From assembly GCA_050291465.1 (NCBI GenBank), contig JBNKJV010000003.1, positions 124,001 to 188,000 of the forward strand: a stretch of 64,000 bases of DNA, in the 5' to 3' direction. The translations under genes and the position numbers were made by a program. The notes beneath the pieces are model-generated. The model saw nothing but the letters and a program-made list of their open reading frames with translations, was not told the origin of the DNA and searched no databases. Shown piece by piece: positions 57,114-64,000 of this stretch; position 1 is the first letter of the stretch; each line of letters opens with the position of its first letter. The stretch is from CBFDBF01 sp050291465 (lineage in GTDB: Bacteria; Pseudomonadota; Gammaproteobacteria; Chromatiales; Chromatiaceae).

Positions 57114-57347
57114 ATGGATATCGATCTTGCTGATGTCACTATCCATATAGACCAGGCCTTGAATGAAGAAGAGATGGCGAAGCTGGAGGATGCCTTTCGC
57201 AACCGTATGGGAGTGATTTCCGTACGCTTCAACCCCGAGCGTCCACATCTCGTGATCATCGAATACAACCCGAAATTGATCGGTTCCCGGGACCTGGTGG
57301 ATATCCCGCGTTTTCACGGTTTGCACGGGGAGCTGGTCGGGCTCTGA
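57114..57347 (+). CDS. Small HMA-fold-like protein of unknown function
   Basis: 77 residues. The pattern beta-alpha-beta-beta-alpha (DVTIHIDQALNEEEMAKLED then GVISVRFNPERPHLVIIEYN) resembles a heavy-metal-associated ferredoxin-like fold, but the metal-binding CxxC is missing and there is no cysteine. A clear GAGG Shine-Dalgarno precedes the ATG. It converges on the phosphoribosyltransferase, 28 bp away. I do not recognise a named family. It may be a partner or regulatory domain. Confidence 0.75.
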   Translation: MDIDLADVTIHIDQALNEEEMAKLEDAFRNRMGVISVRFNPERPHLVIIEYNPKLIGSRDLVDIPRFHGLHGELVGL

Positions 57348-57375
57348 ACAATCCGCCGGGATTGCGGAGGAAAAC

Positions 57376-57990
57376 CTAGTTACGGCGGGCGGAAACGATC
57401 CCCATGATCATGGACAACCGTCGCTGCGGTATCTGAATCCCGTACTCCTCGGCCAGACGGGTACCCGCCTCCCTGGCGTTCGCCGGTGGCGGTTCCATTC
57501 TGGCGACAAATCCGCCCACATCCTCCACCACCGCCCAGGGATAGATTATCCAGTGCCAGTCCAGGACATCCACCGCCCGGTAATCCGCTCTTACCGCTGA
57601 AGTCTGTTTCTCGTGCAGCACCGCTGTGCGGATCTCCGCAACCCCCAGGGACTTCAGATGATCGACCGCCAGTTTCAGGGTGTCGCCGGTATCATTCACA
57701 TCATCCACCACCAGCGCCCGCTTGCCATGGATGTCGCCCCCCACCGGATACTTGATCCAGGCCCGCCGTTCCTTCGCCGCGCCCGGCGCATAGTGCTGAA
57801 TCTTAAGGCTGGTCATATCGGATATGCCGAGAAAATCGCATAGAAAACGGGCCGGTACGAACCCACCCCGGGCCACCGCCACCACCACATCCGGATCATA
57901 TCCCGACTCCCGCACGGCCTTACCCAGGGCCCAGGAGACATCGTAGACAATATCGAGGGAAATAAGCTCGCAGTAGAAAGGTTCTTCCAT
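57376..57990 (-). CDS. Phosphoribosyltransferase, xanthine-guanine-like
   Basis: 204 residues from MEEPFYCELI. A type I PRTase with VVVAVARGGFVPARFL near residue 37 and the PRPP loop ALVVDDVNDTGDTL at 92-105. It resembles the hypoxanthine/xanthine PRTases of the COG2236 kind found in archaea and bacteria. It probably salvages a purine base, but the substrate is not fixed by sequence. I chose the internal ATG in front of the fold. The frame stays open for another 114 codons upstream, but that stretch is antisense to the hemerythrin gene and its leader and has no family pattern. Confidence 0.85.
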   Translation of the reverse strand: MEEPFYCELISLDIVYDVSWALGKAVRESGYDPDVVVAVARGGFVPARFLCDFLGISDMTSLKIQHYAPGAAKERRAWIKYPVGGDIHGKRALVVDDVNDTGDTLKLAVDHLKSLGVAEIRTAVLHEKQTSAVRADYRAVDVLDWHWIIYPWAVVEDVGGFVARMEPPPANAREAGTRLAEEYGIQIPQRRLSMIMGIVSARRN

Positions 57991-58090
57991 GATGAGCGGC
58001 CGGATAAGACTGAGACCGAAGAATAATAGCGGATGGACGGCCGATAACCCAAACCAATCCCCTATCAAAACCATTAAACAGCGGCTAATT

Positions 58091-58181
58091 GCGGCAAATG
58101 CCGCTAATTGACGGGGATTTGAGGGAAATCCCGCAGGAACAGCCCAATTTGCGGGCCCCACAGGACTAAAGTCCGGGCCCG
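58091..58181. other. Run of three hairpins between the PRTase and hemerythrin genes
   Basis: Three hairpins follow each other. First, GCGGC-AAAT-GCCGC. Second, GGGATTT-GAGGG-AAATCCC. Third, a 7+4-pair hairpin of CGGGCCC, bulge CACA, GGAC-TAAA-GTCC, GGGCCCG. The TAAA loop of the third is also the -35 of the sigma-28-like promoter. The hairpins lie upstream of that promoter's start, so on the plus strand they are DNA structure or a regulator site. On the minus strand they would be in the PRTase leader. Confidence 0.6.
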
Positions 58182-58193
58182 AATTGACGATAT
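58167..58193 (+). promoter_or_regulatory. Possible sigma-28 (FliA)-type promoter of the hemerythrin gene
   Basis: TAAA, 15 bases, GACGATAT against GCCGATAA (6 of 8). The predicted start is about 65 nt before the hemerythrin ATG. Weaker than the chemoreceptor promoter but with the same spacing. Confidence 0.5.
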
Positions 58194-58267
58194 TAATTGA
58201 AAAACAAAAGGATGTATCGTAATTTCCGTGAATTTGTTGGCAAAATTCGTATCTGGGAGAATGAATT

Positions 58268-58720
58268 ATGGCCCATTTGAAGTGGTCTCGTGAGCTCGAC
58301 ACCGGGGTCGAGATAATCGACGAGCAACACAAACGGATCGTTCAGTATATTAACGAGCTGTACGACGCACAGACAGCGAAAGACCATGAGAAGGTGGGCG
58401 AGATCATCGAGGAACTGGTCGATTACACGGTATCTCATTTTGCTTTTGAAGAGAGCCTGATGGAACAGGCCAACTACCCCTTCCTGTCCCCGCACAAAAA
58501 GGTTCACGGCCTCTTTATCAACCGTGTCACCAAATTCGTGGAGCGCTTCGAGGCCGGAGAAGACGTGGCCGGGGATCTGCTCAGCATGCTGCAGAAGTGG
58601 CTGGTGAACCATATCCGCAATGAGGACGGCGATTACGGGCCCATGGTCGCGGCCAGTATGAAAAAACTCAAAGGCGAAAGCGGCTGGCTGGTCCGCTCTC
58701 TGAAGAAATTCTTCGGCTAG
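58268..58720 (+). CDS. Bacteriohemerythrin
   Basis: A 150-residue four-helix oxygen-binding protein. All di-iron ligands of the hemerythrin family are present: H21, H57, E61, H76, H80, H115 and D120 (in DEQHKR, SHFAFEE, HKKVH and HIRNED). It may deliver, store or sense oxygen. It stands alone with a good GGGAG ribosome binding site 10 nt before ATG and a possible FliA-type promoter, which suggests a link to motility or aerotaxis. A hairpin follows the stop. Confidence 0.95.
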   Translation: MAHLKWSRELDTGVEIIDEQHKRIVQYINELYDAQTAKDHEKVGEIIEELVDYTVSHFAFEESLMEQANYPFLSPHKKVHGLFINRVTKFVERFEAGEDVAGDLLSMLQKWLVNHIRNEDGDYGPMVAASMKKLKGESGWLVRSLKKFFG

Positions 58721-58775
58721 GACACAGGTCCTTCCTGCCGGCGTCCGCTGACAAACCTCTTCAATTTACTGCTTC

Positions 58776-58798
58776 AGGGAACCCATCACCGGTTCCTT
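58776..58798 (+). terminator. Possible terminator after the hemerythrin gene
   Basis: AGGGAACC with a 7-nt loop and GGTTCCTT pair over 8 bp (one G-U). A T-rich run comes about 17 bases later instead of directly, so efficiency is uncertain. A TATAAT at 58803-58808 may be the purC -10 box, but no -35 fits. Confidence 0.4.
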
Positions 58799-58841
58799 GG
58801 GATATAATCGCTCTTTTTTTCAGACCGGTTAAAAGATCGCC

Positions 58842-59735
58842 ATGGCCTCCTCCGACGCACTCTTTCAGTCCGACCTGCCGCACCTAAAGCTGCTGAACCG
58901 CGGCAAGGTCCGGGATATCTACGAGGTGGACGCGGATCATCTGCTCATCGTGGCAAGCGACCGCCTCTCGGCCTTTGACGTGGTGCTTCCACAGCCGATC
59001 CCCGGCAAGGGCGAAGTGCTCACCCGGGTCGCCAATTTCTGGTTCCAGCGAACCAAAGACATTATCCCCAATCATCTTTCCTCAAAACCGCTGGCAGAGG
59101 TGGTCCCGGACGAACAGCAGCGGGCCCGGCTCGGAGATCGCGCCCTGATCGTACGCAAACTCAAGCCCCTGCCCATCGAGGCCATTGTACGCGGGTACCT
59201 CATCGGGTCCGGCTGGAAGGACTATCAGCAGACCGGTTCCGTCTGCGGCATCCCTCTTCCGCAGGGACTCCGGCAGGCGGACAGGCTCCCGGAGGCCATC
59301 TTCACCCCCTCCACCAAGGCCGAGGTAGGGGATCACGACGAGAACATCAGCTTCCAACAGACCATGGATCTCCTGGGGCGGGAACTGGCGGAGAAGGTGC
59401 GTGACGCGAGCCTGCGGATCTACACCGAATGCGCCGCCTACGCCCTGGAACAGGGCATCATTATCGCCGACACCAAGTTCGAATTCGGACTGGACGAGGC
59501 GGGCACCCTCCATCTGATCGATGAGGTACTGACCCCGGACTCCTCCCGCTTCTGGCCGGCGGACCAGTACCGTCCCGGCATCAGTCCTCCCAGCTTTGAC
59601 AAGCAGTTCGTGCGTGACTACCTGGAGACCCTGGATTGGGACAAAAAAGCCCCCGGCCCCGAGTTACCGGAAGAGATCATCACCAAGACCGCGGAAAAAT
59701 ATCGGGAAGCCGAACACCGCCTGACCGGTTCCTAG
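58842..59735 (+). CDS. purC: SAICAR synthase (phosphoribosylaminoimidazole-succinocarboxamide synthase)
   Basis: 297 residues, the longer type of PurC (about 295-305) seen in yeast and many proteobacteria. The N terminus has LNRGKVRDIYEVDADHLLIV, VASDRLSAFDVVLPQPIPGKG in overlapping pieces, and IVRGYLIGSGWKDYQQTG. It also shows FTPSTKAEVGDHDENIS and FEFGLDEAG, and DEVLTPDSSRFWP (a PurC signature). It condenses CAIR with aspartate in purine synthesis. Confidence 0.97.
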   Translation: MASSDALFQSDLPHLKLLNRGKVRDIYEVDADHLLIVASDRLSAFDVVLPQPIPGKGEVLTRVANFWFQRTKDIIPNHLSSKPLAEVVPDEQQRARLGDRALIVRKLKPLPIEAIVRGYLIGSGWKDYQQTGSVCGIPLPQGLRQADRLPEAIFTPSTKAEVGDHDENISFQQTMDLLGRELAEKVRDASLRIYTECAAYALEQGIIIADTKFEFGLDEAGTLHLIDEVLTPDSSRFWPADQYRPGISPPSFDKQFVRDYLETLDWDKKAPGPELPEEIITKTAEKYREAEHRLTGS

Positions 59736-59741
59736 AAAATC

Positions 59742-59876
59742 TCACCACGGAGGACGCAGAGGTCACGGAGTAGTCCTTACTTGCATCTAAAGCTAACCCT
59801 TTGTTTCCGAGACTACTTCCCGATAATCAACGGCAAAAAATGGTTTTCTCTGTGCCCTCCGTGTCCTCTGTGGTAA
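59742..59876. repeat. Dispersed inverted-repeat element, CACAGAG/CCGTGG family
   Basis: Left arm from TCACCACGGAGGACGCAGAG, right arm ending CTCCGTGTCCTCTGTGGTAA. About 29-nt imperfect terminal inverted repeats flank roughly 75 bases of unrelated sequence. It fills the gap between purC and the glutaredoxin gene. The same arms occur in the element after 63.8 kb, the remnant before argJ, and the units near rnpB. Confidence 0.75.
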
Positions 59877-59886
59877 ATATGATTCA

Positions 59887-60144
59887 ATGAAGAATCATCC
59901 CACCAGGGTCCTACTCTACACCACCGGCCGCTGCGTCCTTTGCCGACAGGCCAAGGCCTTTTTCAAACAGCACAGGATCCCCTTCACCGAGTGGGATGTG
60001 GAACGGAACCAGCGCGCCTGGAAGGAGTTCCAGCGTTTGGGCGGCCGCGGGGTGCCCTTGATCCTGGTGGGAAAACAGCAGATCAGGGGATTCGATGTCC
60101 GACGCCTCACCCGAACCTTGCAGCAGGCGGGCTTCAATGTCTGA
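59887..60144 (+). CDS. Glutaredoxin family protein
   Basis: 85 residues with a thioredoxin fold and the active site C16-V-L-C19 in TTGRCVLCRQAKAF. The cis-Pro is in GRGVPLILVG, followed by IRGFDVRRL. The active site CVLC differs from the usual CPYC, as in the NrdH/GrxC-like and UXX proteins of gammaproteobacteria. The end overlaps the srkA start by 8 bp, so the two are coupled. Confidence 0.9.
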   Translation: MKNHPTRVLLYTTGRCVLCRQAKAFFKQHRIPFTEWDVERNQRAWKEFQRLGGRGVPLILVGKQQIRGFDVRRLTRTLQQAGFNV

Positions 60145-61120
60145 GACCCCCTACAGCGGACTGACACCCGAGGTAATCTTCACCGCCCTCGAGTCCAACG
60201 GTTTTTTACCCGACGGAACCCTCCTGGCCCTCAACAGCTACGAAAACCGCGTCTATCAGATCGGCATTGAGGACGGACCACCCCTGGTGGCAAAGTTCTA
60301 CCGCCCCGGACGCTGGAGCGACGAGACCATCCGGGAGGAACACGATTTCAGCCTGGCCCTGGCCCGGGAAGAGATTCCGGTGGTGGCCCCGATCCGGGAC
60401 CCTACCGGCACCACCCTGCACACCCACGAGGGTTTTCGCTTCGCCCTGTTCCCACGCCAGGGGGGCCGCTGGCCGAACCTGGAACAGCCGGAGAACCTGC
60501 AGTGGATCGGCCGTTTCCTCGGCCGCATCCACCAGCTCGGCGCCGGCCGACCCTTCGAACATCGACCCAGCATCGACCCGAAGGAGATGGGCGAGGCATC
60601 CGCAGCCTATCTGCTGGAGAACGGCTTCCTCCCCCTGGAACTGGACCGCCGCTACCGTGATATCTCCAGCGAACTCCTCAACCGGATCGAAGGGTGCTTC
60701 GCCAAGGCCGCCGGCTGCCGCTGGATCCGGCTGCACGGCGACTGCCATCCGGGCAATATCCTCTGGACCGACGGCGGCCCCCACTTCGTGGACATGGACG
60801 ACTGCCGCAACGGGCCCGCCATCCAGGATCTCTGGATGCTGCTCTCGGGGGAACGGCAGGAGATGGCATTGCAACTCAGCTACCTGCGCGAGGGCTACGA
60901 GACCTTCCGCCCCCTGGACACGCGGGAGGTGGCGCTGATCGAACCCCTGCGCACCCTGCGTATCATCCATTACGCCGCCTGGCTGGCGCGGCGCTGGAAC
61001 GACCCCGCCTTCCCCGCCGCCTTCCCCTGGTTCGGCAGCCACCAGTACTGGCAGGAGCAGGTCACCATCCTGGAGCATCAACTCGCCGCGCTTAACGCGC
61101 CGCCCTTGCCCCTTTATTAA
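60137..61120 (+). CDS. srkA: Stress response kinase SrkA (YihE family)
   Basis: A 327-residue aminoglycoside-phosphotransferase-fold protein kinase. It starts YSGLTPEVIFTALESNGFLP and has NSYENRVYQIG, VAKFYRPGRW (ATP lysine), the catalytic loop RLHGDCHPGNILW and the metal-binding FVDMDDCRNGPAIQDLWMLL. The E. coli homologue limits toxin-type and oxidative killing. The start at MSETPYSG overlaps the glutaredoxin stop; an earlier in-frame ATG lies inside that gene. A strong terminator follows. Confidence 0.94.
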   Translation: MSETPYSGLTPEVIFTALESNGFLPDGTLLALNSYENRVYQIGIEDGPPLVAKFYRPGRWSDETIREEHDFSLALAREEIPVVAPIRDPTGTTLHTHEGFRFALFPRQGGRWPNLEQPENLQWIGRFLGRIHQLGAGRPFEHRPSIDPKEMGEASAAYLLENGFLPLELDRRYRDISSELLNRIEGCFAKAAGCRWIRLHGDCHPGNILWTDGGPHFVDMDDCRNGPAIQDLWMLLSGERQEMALQLSYLREGYETFRPLDTREVALIEPLRTLRIIHYAAWLARRWNDPAFPAAFPWFGSHQYWQEQVTILEHQLAALNAPPLPLY

Positions 61121-61153
61121 AGACCGCAGGACGAAGCCCTGATCCACGGTACA

Positions 61154-61183
61154 AACCGGAACAACAGCTTGTCGGTTTTTTTT
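61154..61183 (+). terminator. Rho-independent terminator after srkA
   Basis: AACCG, bulge GA, ACAA-CAGC-TTGT, CGGTT: a nine-pair stem with a two-base bulge, followed by eight T. It ends the purC-side transcript of glutaredoxin and srkA. Confidence 0.8.
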
Positions 61184-61376
61184 ACAGCAAAAACCGGAAA
61201 ACGGAGTGTCGGTGTAAAGTCTTCTTTACAAAACCTCCCGCCTATCTATGGGCAAAAATCCTAACTTTTTGATTTATTGGAAGGTATCCAGACAGGCTTA
61301 TAAATTGCATACAATTTATATGGTATTTATCTCTTCGTAGAAATTAAGGACAACATCATGGATGGAGGGGTAAGTA

Positions 61377-61958
61377 ATGACAAAGCAATTTCTAAGATTC
61401 CTTGTAGTGGCCACGCTGACGCTGGCATTCACCCATCAGGTATGGGCGACGGCGATAACCAAGGTTCCGTTTCAAACCACCGGGCGAGCGGCGTGGGCGG
61501 AAGTGATAGAAGTGGAAGATCCTTCCGTCATAAAGTCCGGATATACGATCTTCTCCGATGTCGGCCCCGAACCCTGGAGTAAGGTCTATTGGCTAATGAC
61601 CTTCGGCTCCTATCTGGAGGCGGTGTTCACGGTTCCGGCCGAAACCCTCATCGTACAGTTCGAGTCTGACGAGAATGACGGCGTAGCCGAATTCTTCGTG
61701 GATGGCGTGTCCGTCGGCACCTATGACACGAACTCGCCACTGCTGGAGGGGTGGTACGGACTTGAAATCAGTGGTCTGACTTTTGCCGCCCATACCCTGA
61801 GGGTGCAGGCAGTCAGTTCTTCACCGCCGGAGGATCTTGCTATCGACGTATTCGGAGCATTAGCGGCATCGCCGCCCGTTCCGGAACCCGCCATCCTGGC
61901 GTTGCTCGGTTTCGGCCTTGGCGGTATCGGCTTCGCCCGAAGAAAGAAACTACATTAA
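61377..61958 (+). CDS. PEP-CTERM sorting-domain protein
   Basis: 193 residues. A signal peptide (MTKQFLRFLVVATLTLAFTH, cut near VWA-TAI) is followed by a beta-rich middle and a C-terminal PEP-CTERM signal: VPEPAILALLGFGLGGIGFA with the basic end RRKK. Such proteins are cleaved and anchored by exosortase, usually in bacteria with an exopolysaccharide locus. No exosortase lies in this window. The GGAGG eight bases before ATG is the ribosome binding site, and an efficient terminator follows. Confidence 0.93.
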   Translation: MTKQFLRFLVVATLTLAFTHQVWATAITKVPFQTTGRAAWAEVIEVEDPSVIKSGYTIFSDVGPEPWSKVYWLMTFGSYLEAVFTVPAETLIVQFESDENDGVAEFFVDGVSVGTYDTNSPLLEGWYGLEISGLTFAAHTLRVQAVSSSPPEDLAIDVFGALAASPPVPEPAILALLGFGLGGIGFARRKKLH

Positions 61959-61973
61959 GTGCGTTCCAATCGA

Positions 61974-61997
61974 CCCCGCCCCAGGGCGGGGTTTTTT
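61974..61997 (+). terminator. Rho-independent terminator after the PEP-CTERM gene
   Basis: CCCCGCC-CCAG-GGCGGGG, a perfect seven-pair stem, followed by TTTTTT. Confidence 0.92.
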
Positions 61998-62090
61998 ATT
62001 CCTTTGGCACTCCCCCACTGCAACGAAACAGAACACCCACGATTTTCGATCTTCAAATCAAAGGTATCCTATCGTCCGGCCCTTTTCGTT

Positions 62091-62582
62091 TTATTCTTCC
62101 TCCTCATCGTCGTCATCCGGACATTCCCAATCGGTTTCGCTACGGATTTCCCGCCCATCGAGTTTAGCCAGCTTTTTCCCTTCTACATCGATAAACCAAT
62201 TTCCATTTTCCTGGTAAGGGGCTTTATCGATATTCAGTTCTTCATCAAAGCCAAACCAGCCGACCTCCTGCACAAGGATGATCTTATTTTCGGCAATGTG
62301 AGTGACGACAGCGGATGGAAAACTGGTTGAAGAACTGCTACGGCTCTTCGAATTCTCGGTCTTCGTTTCATTGACTTCGCATTTTCGATACACCGCCGTT
62401 CCGTCGGAATTAATCGCAAGAAGCACGTTATCTATATTTATTGAGTTCTCGCCTATATCCTCATAGCGCTTCTGCCAGACGCCTAAATACTGCTTGTGCT
62501 GATCCGTGATCTTCATCGGGGTGCCGTCACTACACCCGGTCAAAAGAAGCGCAATCACTACGGCATTTATGCTTTTGTACAT
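62091..62582 (-). CDS. Putative lipoprotein of unknown function
   Basis: 163 residues from MYKSINAVVIALLLTGCSDG. The lipobox LLLTGC puts the acylated cysteine near residue 17. The rest is soluble and ends in an unusual acidic tail (CPDDDDEEEE). I recognise no domain; the region VWQKRYEDIGENSINIDN and the middle strand pattern suggest a small beta sandwich. The ATG in front of the lipobox was chosen over earlier in-frame codons. It lies downstream of fba, behind that gene's terminator, and GC content seems lower than in its neighbours, which hints at acquisition. Confidence 0.75.
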   Translation of the reverse strand: MYKSINAVVIALLLTGCSDGTPMKITDQHKQYLGVWQKRYEDIGENSINIDNVLLAINSDGTAVYRKCEVNETKTENSKSRSSSSTSFPSAVVTHIAENKIILVQEVGWFGFDEELNIDKAPYQENGNWFIDVEGKKLAKLDGREIRSETDWECPDDDDEEEE

Positions 62583-62650
62583 TTCAACCTCTTCATTTCT
62601 ATTACAACAGGGGGTATTGATCCCGGCCTGCACCTGGATGACAGCAACAG

Positions 62651-62721
62651 GGATGGCGGACGCAGCCTGCCCTACCGAAAACTGATAACTGAATACTGAA
62701 TATTGACAACTGAGAACTAAA
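62651..62721. repeat. Degenerate GGCGGAC repeat and second heptamer array
   Basis: A degenerate version of the GGCGGGC...GCCCGCCCTAC repeat is followed by six heptamers in phase (AACTGAT, AACTGAA, TACTGAA, TATTGAC, AACTGAG, AACTAAA). This is the same 7-bp unit and the same copy number as before coaE. Confidence 0.7.
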
Positions 62722-62741
62722 AAGGGGCGCCGTGGCACCCC
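62719..62741 (-). terminator. Rho-independent terminator after fba
   Basis: On the minus strand GGGGTGC-CACG-GCGCCCC (seven pairs, one G-U) followed by TTTTT, 26 bases beyond the fba stop. Confidence 0.85.
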
Positions 62742-62766
62742 TATTGGTTTTAATCGCCCGTTACAA

Positions 62767-63777
62767 TCACGCCTTGCCGGCGCTCCCCAGCACGTTCTCG
62801 TTCTTGTGCTTATACATCTCGATCAGGGCCTCGCGCGCCGGTTTCAGGTACTGGCGCGGATCGAAGTGGGCCGGGTTCTCGGCCAGGTGTTTGCGGATGG
62901 CGGCGGTCATCCAGAGCCGTCCGTCGGAGTCGATGTTCACCTTGCACACCGCCGATTGGGTGGCCTGGCGCAGCTGCTCTTCGGGGATACCGATGGAGTC
63001 CTTCAGGGCGCCGCCGAACTGGTTGATGATATTCACCGCTTCCATGGGGACCGAGGAAGAGCCGTGCAGCACGATGGCGAAGCCCGGGATCTTTTTCTCG
63101 ATCTCTTCCAGAATATCGAAGCGCAGCGGCGGCGGGATCAGCACGCCCTCTTCGTTGCGGGTGCACTGTTCCGGTTTGAACTTGTTGGCGCCGTGGCTGG
63201 TGCCGATGGAGATGGCCAGGGAGTCCACGCCGGTCTTGCCCACGAAGTCCTCCACCTCTTCAGGCTGGGTGTAGGTGGAGTGCTCCGCCACCACGTCATC
63301 CTCGATACCGGCCAGCACACCCAGTTCACCCTCCACCGTCACGTCGAACTGGTGGGCGTACTCCACCACCTGGCGGGTGAGCGCCACGTTGTCGTCATAA
63401 GAGTGGTGGGAGCCGTCAATCATGATGTTGGAAAAGCCCGCATCGATACAGGACTTGCACAATTCAAAGGTGTCTCCATGATCCAGGTTGAGGGCGATAG
63501 GTATCTCCTTCAGTCCCTGTTCGCCCGCCATGCGCTTCATCATCTCGATGGCGCCCTGGGCCATGTACTGCAGCATGGTCTGATCGGCATACTTACGGGC
63601 ACCGCTGGAGACCTGCAGGATCACCGGCGACTGAGTCTCCAGGCAGGCGGTGATGATCGCCTGGATCTGTTCCATGTTGTTGAAGTTATAGGCGGGGACG
63701 GCGTACTTGCCGGCCATGGCCTTCTGGAACATCTCCCGCGTATTGACGAGACCGAGATCTTTGTAGCTGACTGGCAT
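62767..63777 (-). CDS. fba: Fructose-bisphosphate aldolase, class II
   Basis: A 336-residue zinc aldolase of the type IIB group that interconverts fructose-1,6-bisphosphate with DHAP and GAP. It has VPAYNFNNMEQIQAI, LNLDHGDTFELCKSCIDAG (zinc His), IMIDGSHHSYDDNV, VEGELGVLAGIEDDV, SIGTSHGANKF and VLHGSSSVPMEAVNIINQFGG split at the metal site. CBB-type aldolases of this class are common in autotrophic gammaproteobacteria, but no other Calvin-cycle gene is in the window. A terminator follows. Confidence 0.96.
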   Translation of the reverse strand: MPVSYKDLGLVNTREMFQKAMAGKYAVPAYNFNNMEQIQAIITACLETQSPVILQVSSGARKYADQTMLQYMAQGAIEMMKRMAGEQGLKEIPIALNLDHGDTFELCKSCIDAGFSNIMIDGSHHSYDDNVALTRQVVEYAHQFDVTVEGELGVLAGIEDDVVAEHSTYTQPEEVEDFVGKTGVDSLAISIGTSHGANKFKPEQCTRNEEGVLIPPPLRFDILEEIEKKIPGFAIVLHGSSSVPMEAVNIINQFGGALKDSIGIPEEQLRQATQSAVCKVNIDSDGRLWMTAAIRKHLAENPAHFDPRQYLKPAREALIEMYKHKNENVLGSAGKA

Positions 63778-63816
63778 AACGTGCTCCTTCTTCTTAACCC
63801 GTACGATTCATCAAAT

Positions 63817-63944
63817 TAGCCACAGAGTCACAGAGCCCGCAGAGAGAGTCAGTTGAACATCGCAATCTGCATCAATCACCGGTAACAAATAGTCATCAAA
63901 CAACCTTCCGTTTACTCTGTGACCTCTGTGTCTCTGTGGCAAAA
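63817..63944. repeat. Dispersed inverted-repeat element, CACAGAG family
   Basis: Left arm TTAGCCACAGAGTCACAGAG, right arm CTCTGTGACCTCTGTG then TCTCTGTGGCAA, as imperfect inverted repeats around about 75 bases. It lies upstream of fba. The arrangement and spacing match the element behind purC. Confidence 0.75.
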
Positions 63945-64000
63945 GCAATCAGGGATGCGGGGTTATTCCCACTGACAACCCGGTTATCCGGACACTCGCT

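Noticed and set aside
57991..58332. N-terminal extension of the phosphoribosyltransferase by 114 residues
   Set aside because: It runs antisense through the hemerythrin promoter and gene start, has no conserved pattern, and the internal ATG gives the normal family length.

Overview
The window is a stretch of a gammaproteobacterial chromosome of moderately high GC. Three things support this: a complete dcw cell-wall and division cluster in canonical order from mraZ to ftsZ and lpxC, the linked blocks pilB-pilC-pilD-coaE, fimT-pilV-pilW-pilX-pilY1-pilE and fkpB-ispH, and an A-type RNase P RNA next to mraZ. The PEP-CTERM protein, bacteriohemerythrin, c-type-heme chemoreceptor and two-domain PTPS protein suggest an environmental, redox-versatile species, perhaps related to sulfur-oxidising Chromatiales. 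That placement is only an inference. No transposase, integrase, phage gene or CRISPR array was seen.

Layout. (1) About 1-5630: exopolysaccharide-type genes, namely three GT4 glycosyltransferases, a UDP-glucuronate decarboxylase, a polyprenol-phosphate GT2 enzyme and a GtrA flippase. (2) About 6290-11080: type IV pilus motor and prepilin peptidase (pilBCD) with coaE. (3) A chemoreceptor with a periplasmic CXXCH heme motif behind a flagellar sigma-28-like promoter. (4) About 13530-19100: a MutT-ThiE fusion and rimO on the minus strand, then a cobalamin adenosyltransferase, fkpB, ispH and a DUF4124 protein on the plus strand. (5) About 19150-26170: minor pilin and PilY1 operon on the minus strand. 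(6) About 26740-28920: a cysteine-free Fur/Irr-like regulator, tRNA-Thr(CGT), a divergent pyrophosphatase-like protein and an unusual tandem PTPS/QueD-like protein. (7) About 29130-53560: argJ, secA, an M23 peptidase, a DciA-like protein, lpxC and the whole dcw cluster. The cluster is driven by a clear sigma-70 promoter with three MraZ boxes. (8) About 53700-54700: three direct repeats and rnpB. (9) About 54750-64000: argD-argF, small unknowns, a phosphoribosyltransferase, bacteriohemerythrin behind a second sigma-28-like promoter, purC, glutaredoxin, srkA, a PEP-CTERM protein, a lipoprotein and fba.

How the parts fit. Pilus assembly genes sit in two separate blocks, and the major pilin is not in the window. 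The glycosyltransferase block and the PEP-CTERM protein fit an exosortase/exopolysaccharide surface system whose sortase lies elsewhere. The heme chemoreceptor and the bacteriohemerythrin both have FliA-type promoters, which suggests oxygen or redox sensing tied to swimming.

The least explained material lies between genes: several families of short dispersed repeats, a heptamer microsatellite seen twice, a leader upstream of argD with a built-in terminator, and a set of hairpins in front of the hemerythrin gene. All gene functions are assigned by motif recognition alone; no database search was run.
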